A stretch of 64,000 bases of DNA from Gemmatimonadota bacterium (GCA_027307165.1 DAHUXM010000034.1:372001-436000), one strand, 5' to 3'; shown: positions 43,982 to 52,340, counted from the first letter of the stretch. Translations and numbers: made by a program. The notes: a model not told the origin generated them from the letters alone.

Positions 43982-45088
43982 ATGCCACCGGATCGGGACA
44001 GGCCTCCGACGCCTCGCAATCAACGCCTGGAGCGACTGAACGCGCTTCGTGGTCCGGCTGCGCTCCTCGTTGTTCTCTACCACGTTCGTCAGATCGCGCT
44101 CCGTGACCTGGGATCGGCAGGCACTTTCGAGTTCTGGCGCTTCGGCCACGCTGGCGTCGACCTCTTTTTCGTCATTAGCGGCTTCGTCATCTACCTCGTC
44201 CATCGGCACGACATAGGCCAGCCGGCGGCCACTCGGCGCTTTCTGACGAGGCGGTTCATACGCGTTTATCCGCCGCTATGGATCGTCACGACTGGCGTTC
44301 TCATCGGCGCGCTTATTACCGCGCACGCCGTGCACGCGGAGAAGATGAACAGCTGGTTCATCCTCCGCTCGTACCTGCTTTGGCCCATCAATGGAGCTCT
44401 CCCGCTCGTGCCGCCCGCGTGGACTCTCTCGCACGAGTTGAAATTCTACATCCTTTTCGCGCTGGCAATTGCGCTGCCCAGTCGCGTATGGAAGCCTTTG
44501 CTCGCCACGGTGTTTGCCGCGAGCGTCGTCGCGTGCGTCGTCGAGACGGTGGCACCCACGGCGCTGCCCTTCGCGATCTCATTCCTTTTCAGCCCCTACA
44601 ACCTGGAATTCGTTGTCGGTTCGGCGATCGCTGCCTTTGTCCTCACGCGCGCAGTTGCTGTGCCTGCGACATGGGGTGCAATTGGACTCGTCATGTGGGC
44701 GATCGCGGCGGCGCACGATCAGTCGCTCGTCGCGCCGGATGTCGCCGAAGTGTTCAGCTACGGGCTGCCGTCTGCTCTGATAGTGTTGGCGGTTGCCGTG
44801 CAGGATCTTCGCCGGCCCTCGTTCCACGCGCCGCTGCTTCGGCTGCTCGGAGATGCCTCGTACGCGATCTACCTTGTACACCTGCCGGTCATCATCGTCT
44901 CGATAAGGCTTGGGAAGCAGATGCACATCGAGCCCGACACGGGGACTCTCCTGGTGATCGCGCTGATCGCGACCGCGGCGGGCGTTCTGTTCCACATCGT
45001 CCTGGAGCGACCGGTCACGCGCTACCTGACCGGACGCTTCGCCGCAAAGCCGCGCACTTCGGCCACACTGGTTGCGGTTGGAAAATAG
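43982..45088 (+). CDS. OafA/YrhL-type membrane acyltransferase (acyltransferase family 3)
   Basis: A 368-residue polytopic membrane protein that probably O-acetylates surface sugars. The start RLERLNALRGPAALLVVLYHVRQIAL carries the family-3 R-x10-H pattern, FRRxxR-type RFLTRRFIRVYPPLWI follows, and about ten helices are visible. No C-terminal SGNH domain is fused. The gene stands alone between two tRNA genes on the opposite strand; its TAG overlaps the last three bases of tRNA-Met. It is thus a second, independent glycan acylation enzyme beside the MBOAT/SGNH pair. Confidence 0.92.
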   Translation: MPPDRDRPPTPRNQRLERLNALRGPAALLVVLYHVRQIALRDLGSAGTFEFWRFGHAGVDLFFVISGFVIYLVHRHDIGQPAATRRFLTRRFIRVYPPLWIVTTGVLIGALITAHAVHAEKMNSWFILRSYLLWPINGALPLVPPAWTLSHELKFYILFALAIALPSRVWKPLLATVFAASVVACVVETVAPTALPFAISFLFSPYNLEFVVGSAIAAFVLTRAVAVPATWGAIGLVMWAIAAAHDQSLVAPDVAEVFSYGLPSALIVLAVAVQDLRRPSFHAPLLRLLGDASYAIYLVHLPVIIVSIRLGKQMHIEPDTGTLLVIALIATAAGVLFHIVLERPVTRYLTGRFAAKPRTSATLVAVGK

Positions 45089-45157
45089 GGCAGGTGGGAG
45101 TTGAACCCACTTCCTGACGGTTATGAGCCGACTGCTCGACCGTTGAGCTTCTGCCCC
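45086..45157 (-). tRNA. tRNA-Met (anticodon CAT), elongator-type, with odd pairings
   Basis: The reverse complement gives a 72-base cloverleaf. The acceptor GGGGCAG/CTGCCCT is paired apart from a G-U at 1-72, and the discriminator is A. The D stem is GCTC/GAGC. The anticodon arm GTCGG-CTCATAA-CCGTC has a U-U mismatch at 28-42, and the T arm GTGGG-TTCAACT-CCCAC is intact. The CGGCTCATAACCG core is typical of elongator tRNA-Met rather than initiator (GGG/CCC) or tRNA-Ile(CAU). CCA is not encoded. The 3' end overlaps the stop codon of the convergent acyltransferase gene. Confidence 0.88.
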
Positions 45158-45258
45158 GTCCTGCTGACATCGAAACTGGACTGCAGCCTTCTTCCGACCA
45201 AATTACTGGGAGTCTTGCGCGGGCGCCACTGGGCTCGGGTGCGGGAAACGCGCCGAGC

Positions 45259-45264
45259 TATACT
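45259..45264 (+). promoter_or_regulatory. Candidate -10 element (TATACT) for a leaderless methyltransferase mRNA
   Basis: TATACT ends 5 bases before ATG 45270. It differs from TATAAT at one position. No -35-like hexamer is found at 16-18 bases upstream. No ribosome binding site precedes the ATG, in keeping with a leaderless start. Confidence 0.42.
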
Positions 45265-45269
45265 TCGCC

Positions 45270-46007
45270 ATGTTTGAAAAACTTGTAAATCGACTCCGTC
45301 GTGAAGCTTTTATAACATCGCCGCTGGGCATCGTGATAAGTCCCGTTTATTTCATTCGCGACGGGCTCTACAGGAATATTTCAAGCCTCGCTCCGCGTCT
45401 GAGCGGTGACATTCTCGACTTTGGATGCGGCTCCAAGCCGTACGAGTCGCTGTTCGTCAACGCCTCCAGTTATGTCGGTGTCGACGTCCAGGTTTCCGGG
45501 CACGATCACAAGGACAGCAGGATCGACGTCTACTACGACGGACGGACGCTGCCATTTCCCGACAATCACTTCGACGCCGCTGTGTGCTTCGAAGTCTTCG
45601 AGCACGTGTTCAATATCGACGACCTGCTCACCGAGATCAGGCGCGTCATCAAGCCCGGCGGCTATCTGCTGCTGTCGATCCCGTTCGCGTGGGACGAACA
45701 CGAAATCCCCTACGACTTCGCCAGATACACCAGCTTCGGCATCAGGTCGGTCCTCGAGCGCAACGCTTTCGAAGTGCTGGAGATGCGAAAGACTACCACC
45801 TACATCCTGGCGCTGGCTCAGATCTTCATCGCCTATCTGAGCCGTTACGTCTTCCCGAAGAACAGGTTCCTGTCGAAGGTGGTATTCCAGCTGCTGTTCA
45901 TCTTTCCGCTCAATCTTCTGGCGCTGCTGTTCGACTTCCTGCTACCGACGCGCTACGAGTATTACTCCAACAACGTGGTGTTGTCGAGAACGAAAGTCAC
46001 CGTGTGA
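45270..46007 (+). CDS. SAM-dependent methyltransferase (class I) with a C-terminal hydrophobic region
   Basis: A 245-residue methyltransferase of the type-11 group. The SAM motif ILDFGCGSKPYESLF lies near residues 48-62, followed by YVGVDV, the acidic DAAVCFEVFEHV, and IKPGGYLLLSIPF. Residues about 180-230 are strongly hydrophobic (ALAQIFIAYLSRYVF; FQLLFIFPLNLLALLFDFLL) and may dock the enzyme on the membrane, fitting a lipid-linked or glycan substrate. The substrate is unknown. It is a single gene followed by a convergent Wzi-like gene. Confidence 0.87.
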   Translation: MFEKLVNRLRREAFITSPLGIVISPVYFIRDGLYRNISSLAPRLSGDILDFGCGSKPYESLFVNASSYVGVDVQVSGHDHKDSRIDVYYDGRTLPFPDNHFDAAVCFEVFEHVFNIDDLLTEIRRVIKPGGYLLLSIPFAWDEHEIPYDFARYTSFGIRSVLERNAFEVLEMRKTTTYILALAQIFIAYLSRYVFPKNRFLSKVVFQLLFIFPLNLLALLFDFLLPTRYEYYSNNVVLSRTKVTV

Positions 46008-46032
46008 GGCATGCGATGTTCGACGTGTCTTG

Positions 46033-47583
46033 CTAGAAATACAAGCCCTTCGGAGTCCACTGGAACCGCGCCCGCGCCGCGATCTCGTTTCGCGTCACGC
46101 CAATCAGGTGGTCCGCGTTCGTGCTGTGGTTCACACCGACGTCTCCCGTCAGTTCCACGCCCGGCGCGATCATGCCGCCGCCCTCCACTCCCACTCGCGC
46201 CGTGTGTTCCACCACGCCATCCAGAAATCCGGGCGTCGTGGAATACTGTGCCGGCGTGGGAAATGGAAGATGAAAGTCCCCCTGTCCCTGCCGCCTGAAT
46301 GCGCCGTACAACTTGACCGTGGTGTATGGCACCAGCGCGAGATCCACGCCCGCCTTTACTTCGTCGTAATCGCTGAACGGCTGCCCGAGGCCGACGCCGA
46401 GACTCGCGTATTGCGCAGCCGGTCCTTCCTTTCCTCGGTACGCGAGCGCCGACAGCCGCGAGTACGACGCGAACAGGCGCTGGTCGCCGAAAAACGGAAT
46501 CCCTTCCGCGGTCGCGGAGTATCCGTACGACGCAGGCTCCTGACACGCGAGTGTGGGACATGAATCGATCTGTCTGTTCCCGAGCAGCAGTTCCGCCGAG
46601 TAGTTGCCGAACCTGGTGGTGCGGAGTGCAACAGTCCCGCCGAGCGTGAGATTCCCCGCGACGTGCTCGTTGCGCCACGACAGCGCGTAGATGTTGAGCG
46701 GATTGAGCAGCGACGGATCGTACGATCTCCCGATTCCGTAAGCGAGATATCCCTCCGACGTGCCGACTTCCAGATCGCGCCATCTGACCGACAGGCGGTG
46801 CGTGTAGAAGTACCGCGCATACACTCCATCCGGCTGGAAATCATCGTCCAGTCGGGTCGCAAGCGCCGACATGTGAATGCGATCGGTGCCGATCTGCGTG
46901 TACAACTGATCGTACGTGTACGGCGCGCTCCCGAGCTGCAACCCCTGCAGCGACGACGGGCCCCAGTTCCGCGCCATTCTTCCGGCGAACAAGGTTCCGT
47001 ATTTCCACTGACCGCTGACGTAGGCGTCTTCAGTGCGGCCCGCGAGCACGCGGTCCTGCTTGCCCGCAAAATCAGGGTCGTGATTGAGCCTGTTGTCGAT
47101 GATCGGATGAATCATCGCCGCGACAGGACCCGCAACCATTGCAAGTCGGAATCCCGCGCCACCCGTAACGCTGTGATTCGTGTCGGCCAGCATGAGTTCG
47201 CGCTGTCCCGACGTCTGCGCGGTGCTGAATACGTCGGCGTTGGCGATGAAGGCCGGCTGATCTGCCGAAGTCGCTGCGCCGCCGGCATTGACGGCGTAAC
47301 GCTCGAGCGCGGTGCGCAGCGCGATCGCGTATGACCGGATCACCGGCGAGTGCGTGTGTGCGAGTGCGGTATCGGCGCCGGCAGACATCTGCGCGGCAGT
47401 GTAAGGACGCTCGAGCAGCGACACGCCGCGCAGCTCGCCGCGCGCGATGAGCGCATCTGCGAACCGATATGCAATGTCGTCCAGTGGAACGTACAGCGAC
47501 GCCTGTGCGTGTGCAGATCGCGGCAGCGCAAGCGACGCAACGGCAACGAGAACGATCGCAATCGCGCGTGTGAAACTTTTCAA
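46033..47583 (-). CDS. Wzi-family/beta-barrel capsule assembly outer-membrane protein 3
   Basis: A 516-residue secreted protein with a signal peptide (hydrophobic core, then ALPRSAHAQ, cleaved near residue 27). It has strand-rich barrel-like sequence and ends in an aromatic residue (KGLYF), as outer-membrane barrels often do. The motif AGRMARNWGPSSLQGLQLGS resembles the WGP block of the other two Wzi-type proteins here. The ATG overlaps the stop of the heptose kinase gene by 4 bases, so the two are probably co-translated. It likely takes part in capsule or LPS surface assembly. Confidence 0.78.
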   Translation of the reverse strand: MKSFTRAIAIVLVAVASLALPRSAHAQASLYVPLDDIAYRFADALIARGELRGVSLLERPYTAAQMSAGADTALAHTHSPVIRSYAIALRTALERYAVNAGGAATSADQPAFIANADVFSTAQTSGQRELMLADTNHSVTGGAGFRLAMVAGPVAAMIHPIIDNRLNHDPDFAGKQDRVLAGRTEDAYVSGQWKYGTLFAGRMARNWGPSSLQGLQLGSAPYTYDQLYTQIGTDRIHMSALATRLDDDFQPDGVYARYFYTHRLSVRWRDLEVGTSEGYLAYGIGRSYDPSLLNPLNIYALSWRNEHVAGNLTLGGTVALRTTRFGNYSAELLLGNRQIDSCPTLACQEPASYGYSATAEGIPFFGDQRLFASYSRLSALAYRGKEGPAAQYASLGVGLGQPFSDYDEVKAGVDLALVPYTTVKLYGAFRRQGQGDFHLPFPTPAQYSTTPGFLDGVVEHTARVGVEGGGMIAPGVELTGDVGVNHSTNADHLIGVTRNEIAARARFQWTPKGLYF

Positions 47584-48602
47584 TTGATGGTCTGTTGTGT
47601 GGTTGTGCTGTTGTACGCGTCGTACGCGTCGTATGCATCGAGCACTTCGTCGACGCCGACCGTGGCCGCGCCCAGTTTTCCGACTTCGACGCCAGCCGCG
47701 AAATTCGCGATGACCGACGCCTCCGACGCCGTGGCGCCCGCCGCCAGCATCGTCGCGAGATACGCGGTCACCGTGTCACCCGCTCCCACCACGTCGTAAA
47801 CTTCGCGCGCCGTCGTGGGGATGCGTCCGACCTCGCCGTCCGCCGATACCAGTACCATGCCATGCTCGCCGAGCGTGAGGAGCAGATGCTCGACCCCCAG
47901 GCGCGCGCAGGTGGCCGGAAGTGCCGCCGGTGAGCCGATGTCCAGCGTGGCCCCGACCGCCGACTCCAGCTCCCGCCGATTCGGCTTGAATATCGTCGCC
48001 CCGCGAAACTCGAAGAAATTCCGGAACTTGGGATCCACGACGACCGGAATTCCCTTCGCCAGGGCGGCGTCCATGGCAGCGCGGATCACCGCCGGTGCCA
48101 GAACTCCCTTGTTGTAATCCTCAAGAACCAGCGCATCGGCCTCTCGAACGGTTGTTCGAACGGCGGCGATCAACGCTTCGGTGTCGTCACCGTCGGCGTC
48201 CAGGTCGTCTTCCTCGTCGACCCTCACCAGCTGTTGGGCCCGCGCGACGATTCGGGTCTTGGTGGTCGTCGGCTTTGTGCTCGGGAGCACGCCGGTCACC
48301 GTCGCGCCCGCACTTCGGAGCATATGTGTGAGCTCTCTCCCCGCCGCGTCGCTGCCGACTGTACAGACCATGCTGCAGGATGCGCCGAGTGCCAGGACGT
48401 TCTGCGCGACGTTGGCGGCGCCGCCCAGGGCGTGGCGCCGCTCCCGTACGCGAACCACGGGGACCGGTGCTTCGGGCGAGATTCGCTCGACGTCGCCGAC
48501 CAGATACACGTCGAGCATGGCGTCGCCAGCCACTGCCACGTGGTATCTTTTCGCCGACTCGAGCAGTGCAACGAGCCTGTGGCGCTGAATTGTCTCGATC
48601 AT
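47580..48602 (-). CDS. rfaE1: D-glycero-beta-D-manno-heptose-7-phosphate kinase (RfaE domain I)
   Basis: PfkB-family sugar kinase of 340 residues that phosphorylates heptose-7-phosphate at C1 on the way to ADP-heptose for LPS core. Visible motifs are VAGDAMLDVYLVGDVERISPEAPVP (split here by function: sugar-binding start), GGAANVAQN, VLEDYNKG, KPNRRE and the catalytic DVVGAGDTV. Only the kinase half is present; the adenylyltransferase half of HldE is not fused. The C-terminus carries an in-frame DAY-DAY-DAY repeat from three 9-bp units. Confidence 0.92.
   Translation of the reverse strand: MIETIQRHRLVALLESAKRYHVAVAGDAMLDVYLVGDVERISPEAPVPVVRVRERRHALGGAANVAQNVLALGASCSMVCTVGSDAAGRELTHMLRSAGATVTGVLPSTKPTTTKTRIVARAQQLVRVDEEDDLDADGDDTEALIAAVRTTVREADALVLEDYNKGVLAPAVIRAAMDAALAKGIPVVVDPKFRNFFEFRGATIFKPNRRELESAVGATLDIGSPAALPATCARLGVEHLLLTLGEHGMVLVSADGEVGRIPTTAREVYDVVGAGDTVTAYLATMLAAGATASEASVIANFAAGVEVGKLGAATVGVDEVLDAYDAYDAYNSTTTQQTIN
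47613..47639 (-). repeat. Three 9-bp tandem repeats at the 3' end of the heptose kinase gene
   Basis: On the + strand GTACGCGTC, GTACGCGTC and GTATGCATC follow without gaps, encoding the DAY-DAY-DAY run near the kinase C-terminus. Unit length is in frame, so unit number can vary without a frameshift. Confidence 0.8.
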
Positions 48603-48610
48603 CGCCTACC

Positions 48611-48616
48611 AACCTA
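48611..48616 (-). promoter_or_regulatory. Candidate -10 element (TAGGTT) for the heptose kinase gene
   Basis: On the minus strand TAGGTT ends 8 bases before ATG 48602. It sits next to the inverted repeat at 48619-48641, which would overlap the spacer of such a promoter. Confidence 0.3.
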
Positions 48617-48618
48617 GC

Positions 48619-48641
48619 CCTTTGCCGGGGATCGGCAAAGG
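48619..48641. promoter_or_regulatory. Perfect 9-bp inverted repeat between divergent rfaE1 and mlaE
   Basis: CCTTTGCCG-GGGAT-CGGCAAAGG is a perfect 9-bp inverted repeat with a 5-base spacer, in the 106-base gap between the divergent heptose kinase and mlaE genes. Its symmetry and position suit a dimeric repressor operator controlling one or both genes. An RNA hairpin in the mlaE leader is the alternative. No known regulator motif is recognised. Confidence 0.45.
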
Positions 48642-48708
48642 ACGCCTCGATGACAGCCGAATCCGGGCGAGTTGCGGTCGGCATGTCCCTTGCCTTCTGA
48701 CGGAGCGG

Positions 48709-49518
48709 ATGGCCTTACTAGAACGAATCAACGCTGCAGCCCGCAAGAAAGTCTTCTCCCTGCAGGAGGCTTTCATTCTTGCCTGGAATGCCATCCGTTT
48801 CATCTTCGTCCCGCCATTCTATCGCGACGACGTGATCCAGCAGATGGATTCCATCGGAGTCCAGTCACTCGGCATCGTCGTTCTTACCGGATTTTTTACG
48901 GGAATGGTGCTGGCGCTGCAATCCGCGGTTCAGATGCAGCGCTTCGGCGCGACGACCTACGTCGGGAGTCTGGTTACGGCTTCCATGATCCGCGAGCTCG
49001 GTCCGGTTCTCGCCGGCCTCATGGTCGCCGGACGCGTCGGATCGGGCATCGCGGCGCAGATCGGGTCCATGCGCGTGACGGAACAGATCGACGCGCTCAA
49101 TGTGATGGGCACCGACCCGATCAAGAAGCTCGTCACGCCGCGTCTGATCGCGGCGCTCCTGATGCTGCCCGCACTCACGGTGATCAACGACGTGGCGGGC
49201 ATCTTCGGCGGAAACGTCATCGCCAAGTTCTATCTGCAACTTCCCACGTCGCTCTACTGGGCGACGGTCTGGGATCAGATATCGAACGGTGGCTTCGTCC
49301 TCCGCTTCATTCCCAACGACTTCGTGCACGGTCTCATCAAACCGTTCGTATTCGGCGGCATCATCTCGCTCACCGCATGTCACTTTGGACTTCGCACGAC
49401 CGGCGGCACCGAGGGAGTCGGCGTTTCGACGACGCGCACCGTCGTAACGGCCAGCATCCTCATTCTCGTCACCGATTACTTCATCACGCAGGCGCTGCTG
49501 GCGCTGTTGCCATCATGA
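48709..49518 (+). CDS. mlaE: MlaE-family ABC permease
   Basis: Membrane subunit of the MCE-type phospholipid transport system that keeps outer-membrane lipid asymmetry in Gram-negatives. I start at ATG 48709 (MALLERINAAARKKV), preceded by GGAG; a longer frame to 48622 crosses the inverted repeat and reads as non-coding. The 269 residues include the permease signature TGMVLALQSAVQMQRFG and the EQIDALNVMGTDPI coupling segment, with about five helices. It overlaps mlaF by 4 bases. Confidence 0.95.
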   Translation: MALLERINAAARKKVFSLQEAFILAWNAIRFIFVPPFYRDDVIQQMDSIGVQSLGIVVLTGFFTGMVLALQSAVQMQRFGATTYVGSLVTASMIRELGPVLAGLMVAGRVGSGIAAQIGSMRVTEQIDALNVMGTDPIKKLVTPRLIAALLMLPALTVINDVAGIFGGNVIAKFYLQLPTSLYWATVWDQISNGGFVLRFIPNDFVHGLIKPFVFGGIISLTACHFGLRTTGGTEGVGVSTTRTVVTASILILVTDYFITQALLALLPS

Positions 49519-50360
49519 CCGATCGCGACGACGATCAGGACGCGATACAGACGGAACGCGTGCGCGCGGCCATCCGCGACGAGATTCAGGCGGACGAGGA
49601 CCGGGATGACTCGCCGCCGCCGCGGGACATACCTGTCATCGAGCTGCGCGACGTATGGCTCGCATTCGATCGTCCGGTCCTCGAAGGCGTATCCTTCGCC
49701 GCGCGCAAGGGCGAAACGGTCACCGTTGTCGGCGAATCCGGCACCGGAAAATCGACGATCGTGAAGCTGATTCTCCGGTTGCTCGTCGCGGATCGCGGCG
49801 AGGTCTTCGTCCGCGGCAAGGACATAGAGAAGGTGACGTACGAAGAAGCGCTCAAGATTCGCCAGCGCATGGGGATGGTGTTCCAGAGCTCGGCGCTCTT
49901 CGATTCGCTAACGGTGTTCGAGAACGTCGCGTATCCGCTGCGCGAGCACACCAATCTCAGCGACGACGAGATCGGCGAGCGCGTGCGGGAGAAGCTGCGC
50001 TTCGTGGATCTCGACCCCGACGAGGTGACGCAGCTCGCCCCCTCCGAGCTGTCGGGCGGGATGCAGAAGCGCGTCGGCATCGCACGCGGACTCGCGGCGA
50101 ATCCGGGAATCATGCTGTACGACGAGCCAACGTCGGGCCTCGACCCTCTGACGACTGGCATCATCACGAATCTCATAATGAAATTGCAACGCGAGCTGCA
50201 CGTCACGAGTGTCGTCGTCACGCACGACATCAGATCCGCGTTCCGCATGTCGAGCAAGATCGCGCTCCTGCACGACCGGCACATCGTATTCTTCGGATCG
50301 CCCGAAGAAATGGCTGCGTCGGACGACAAGTACATCCAGACTTTCCTGGGCGGTTACTGA
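49515..50360 (+). CDS. mlaF: MlaF-family ABC ATPase
   Basis: ATPase of the same lipid transporter. Starts at ATG 49515 by ATGA overlap with mlaE, giving 281 residues. The first 40 residues are a strongly acidic extension (MTDRDDDQDAIQ...DRDDSPPP) not needed for the ATPase fold. Motifs: Walker A GESGTGKST (about residues 74-82), FQSSALFDSLTVFENVAYPL, signature LSGGMQKRVGIAR, Walker B IMLYDEPTSGLDP, and the H-loop VVTHD. mlaD starts at the next base. Confidence 0.95.
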   Translation: MTDRDDDQDAIQTERVRAAIRDEIQADEDRDDSPPPRDIPVIELRDVWLAFDRPVLEGVSFAARKGETVTVVGESGTGKSTIVKLILRLLVADRGEVFVRGKDIEKVTYEEALKIRQRMGMVFQSSALFDSLTVFENVAYPLREHTNLSDDEIGERVREKLRFVDLDPDEVTQLAPSELSGGMQKRVGIARGLAANPGIMLYDEPTSGLDPLTTGIITNLIMKLQRELHVTSVVVTHDIRSAFRMSSKIALLHDRHIVFFGSPEEMAASDDKYIQTFLGGY

Positions 50361-51338
50361 ATGAGACGCTCCGAGATCATCACCAAGGATGCGCTGCGTG
50401 TCGCCGCCCTCGCGATCGTTGCGCTCGCCATACTCACGTATGCGATCATTCGGCTCGGCGAAGCAGCGCGCCTGTTCACGCGCCGGTATTCGCTGTATGC
50501 CTTCGTCCCCAACGCAAGCGGACTGCGCGAGGGCGGACAGGTGACCGTCGCGGGTCAGCTCGCGGGCTCCATCAGCAAGATCGAATTTCTGCCCGTGGAC
50601 AACGACACCACGCGCAATCTCAAGATCACAGTGCAGATCGATGAGGATCTGCAGCAGCAGGTACGCATGGATTCGCGCGTCATGCTCCGCAACCAGGGCC
50701 TGCTCGGCGATCGGTTCTTCGACATCACGCCGGGAACGCCACGCTTTCGCCCGTTGCACGAAGGCGACACTCTGCAGCTCGGGCCGTCGATCGGATACGA
50801 CGTGATGATCCAGCGCGCGGCCGCGGTGCTCACGGATGTCGCCGGTCTCACGCACGACCTGCGTGGACTGACGCAATCCGTTGCGCGCGGCAACGGAACC
50901 GTTGGCAAGCTGCTCACGGACCGCGGGCTGTACGACAGGCTCAACGCAACGCTGGCATCGACGAGCGATCTCCTCAAGCGGCTTCAGAATCCGGACGGAA
51001 CCGTGGGCAGGTTGCTGGACGATCCGCAGCTGTATACCAACCTCACCGAGATGGTCGGCCAGGTCGATTCGCTCATGACAAAGCTCAACTCGGGCAAGGG
51101 AACAGCCGGAAAGCTGCTTCACGACGACTCGCTCTACACCAACCTCGTGACGGTCACGGCGCACGCCGATTCGCTGGTCGCATCGCTGAGCAAGGGGAAC
51201 GGAACCGCTTCAAGACTCCTGAGCGATACCACCCTCTACAATCAGATGGTCCAGGCGGTCCAGCACTTGAATGAGATTCTGGCGGACGTGAAGAAGAACC
51301 CGAAACGCTACACCAAGGGAGCGATCACGATATTTTAA
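50361..51338 (+). CDS. mlaD: MlaD-family MCE lipid-transport protein with C-terminal tandem repeats
   Basis: Substrate-binding subunit anchored by one helix (about 11-31) with a periplasmic MCE domain at about 42-140 (FVPNASGLREGGQVTVAGQLAG). After the domain, the helical tail carries four copies of a G-x-G-T-x-x-x-L-L-x-D-x-x-L-Y motif starting near residues 177, 211, 245 and 279, spaced 34 residues apart. Such a regular tail may extend a lipid-conducting tube across the periplasm. No MlaC- or MlaB-like gene adjoins. Confidence 0.93.
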   Translation: MRRSEIITKDALRVAALAIVALAILTYAIIRLGEAARLFTRRYSLYAFVPNASGLREGGQVTVAGQLAGSISKIEFLPVDNDTTRNLKITVQIDEDLQQQVRMDSRVMLRNQGLLGDRFFDITPGTPRFRPLHEGDTLQLGPSIGYDVMIQRAAAVLTDVAGLTHDLRGLTQSVARGNGTVGKLLTDRGLYDRLNATLASTSDLLKRLQNPDGTVGRLLDDPQLYTNLTEMVGQVDSLMTKLNSGKGTAGKLLHDDSLYTNLVTVTAHADSLVASLSKGNGTASRLLSDTTLYNQMVQAVQHLNEILADVKKNPKRYTKGAITIF

Positions 51339-51341
51339 GGG

Positions 51342-52340
51342 GTGAGTCCCGCCGCTTCTTATGATATCGACGTAGTCGTCACGCGCGGGAGCGCGGTGGA
51401 ATCGGTCCATCACGTTTCCGCTGCAATCGTCGCGGACGATGCCCTGATCGGCTATGCCCGGAATCCGGAGCTGGTGACGTACTGGCGCTCGTGCGCCAAG
51501 CCGTTCCAGCTCATTCCGTTCATGACCACGGGGCACGTGGATGAGCTGGGGTGGGGGGCAGACGAGATCGCGCTGGCCTGCGCATCGCACGGCGGTGAGC
51601 CGGAGCACGTCGCGATCGCCGAGCGGATGCTGAGCGACCTGGGGCTGGAAGAGGGTGATCTCGCATGCGGCGCCGCGGAACCCCTGTCACAGCGCGGTCA
51701 GCGTCTGTTGCGCGAATCGGGCGGCAGGACGACCCGGCTCCACAACAACTGCTCCGGCAAGCACGCTGCGATGCTCGCCTGCGCCCAGACCGCCGGCTGG
51801 CCAACCGCAGGGTATGATCATCTCGATCACCCCGTGCAGCAAGCCATAGTACGAACGATCGAGACGTGGAGCGGCACCAGTCGCTCGCAGATCATGATCG
51901 CACGCGACGGCTGCGGCGTCCCCGTTTTCGGGATCAGCCTCGAAGCCATGGCACGCGCATTTGCGCGTTTTGCGGCGGCGATGGCCAGGGGCGACGAAGT
52001 TCCCGCGCGTATCGGCAGCTCGATGATCTGCAACCCGTTCCTGGTTGGCGGTACCGACCGGTTCGACACGGTCGTGATGACCGAGGCCCCGGGTATCCTC
52101 TGCAAGATCGGCGCAGAGGGAGTGCATTCCGCGGCTATAATCAGCGACGGAATCGGGATCGCGCTCAAGGTCGAGGATGGAGCGTCTCGTGCGCAGTATC
52201 CCGCATTGCTCGCGCTGCTGCAGCACCTTGGTGCATTGCCTGATCCGTTGCCACAACGTCTTGCTGAAATTGCCCGCAAGCCCGTGCGCGATACTCGCCA
52301 CGAGGTCGTGGGCGAGATAGTCGTTCGCGCAATGATCTGA
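51342..52340 (+). CDS. L-asparaginase II family (Rhizobium etli ReAII-type)
   Basis: Probable cytoplasmic asparaginase of 332 residues that hydrolyses asparagine to aspartate and ammonia. It belongs to the AnsA/ReAII group rather than the bacterial type I/II fold. Motifs seen are VTYWRSCAKPFQLIP, ALACASHGGEPEH, HNNCSGKHAAMLA and RDGCGVPVFG, which hold the serine, lysine and cysteine positions typical of this family. It starts at GTG 51342, four bases after mlaD. A role linked to the lipid transporter is not suggested. Confidence 0.9.
   Translation: MSPAASYDIDVVVTRGSAVESVHHVSAAIVADDALIGYARNPELVTYWRSCAKPFQLIPFMTTGHVDELGWGADEIALACASHGGEPEHVAIAERMLSDLGLEEGDLACGAAEPLSQRGQRLLRESGGRTTRLHNNCSGKHAAMLACAQTAGWPTAGYDHLDHPVQQAIVRTIETWSGTSRSQIMIARDGCGVPVFGISLEAMARAFARFAAAMARGDEVPARIGSSMICNPFLVGGTDRFDTVVMTEAPGILCKIGAEGVHSAAIISDGIGIALKVEDGASRAQYPALLALLQHLGALPDPLPQRLAEIARKPVRDTRHEVVGEIVVRAMI

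Noticed and set aside
43789-45157. Integrase, IS element or attachment-site repeats near the tRNA genes
   Set aside because: No integrase- or transposase-like protein and no direct repeat of a tRNA end was seen in the window.
49908-51164. 418-codon minus-strand frame opposite mlaF and mlaD
   Set aside because: Lies wholly across recognised mla genes and shows no domain.
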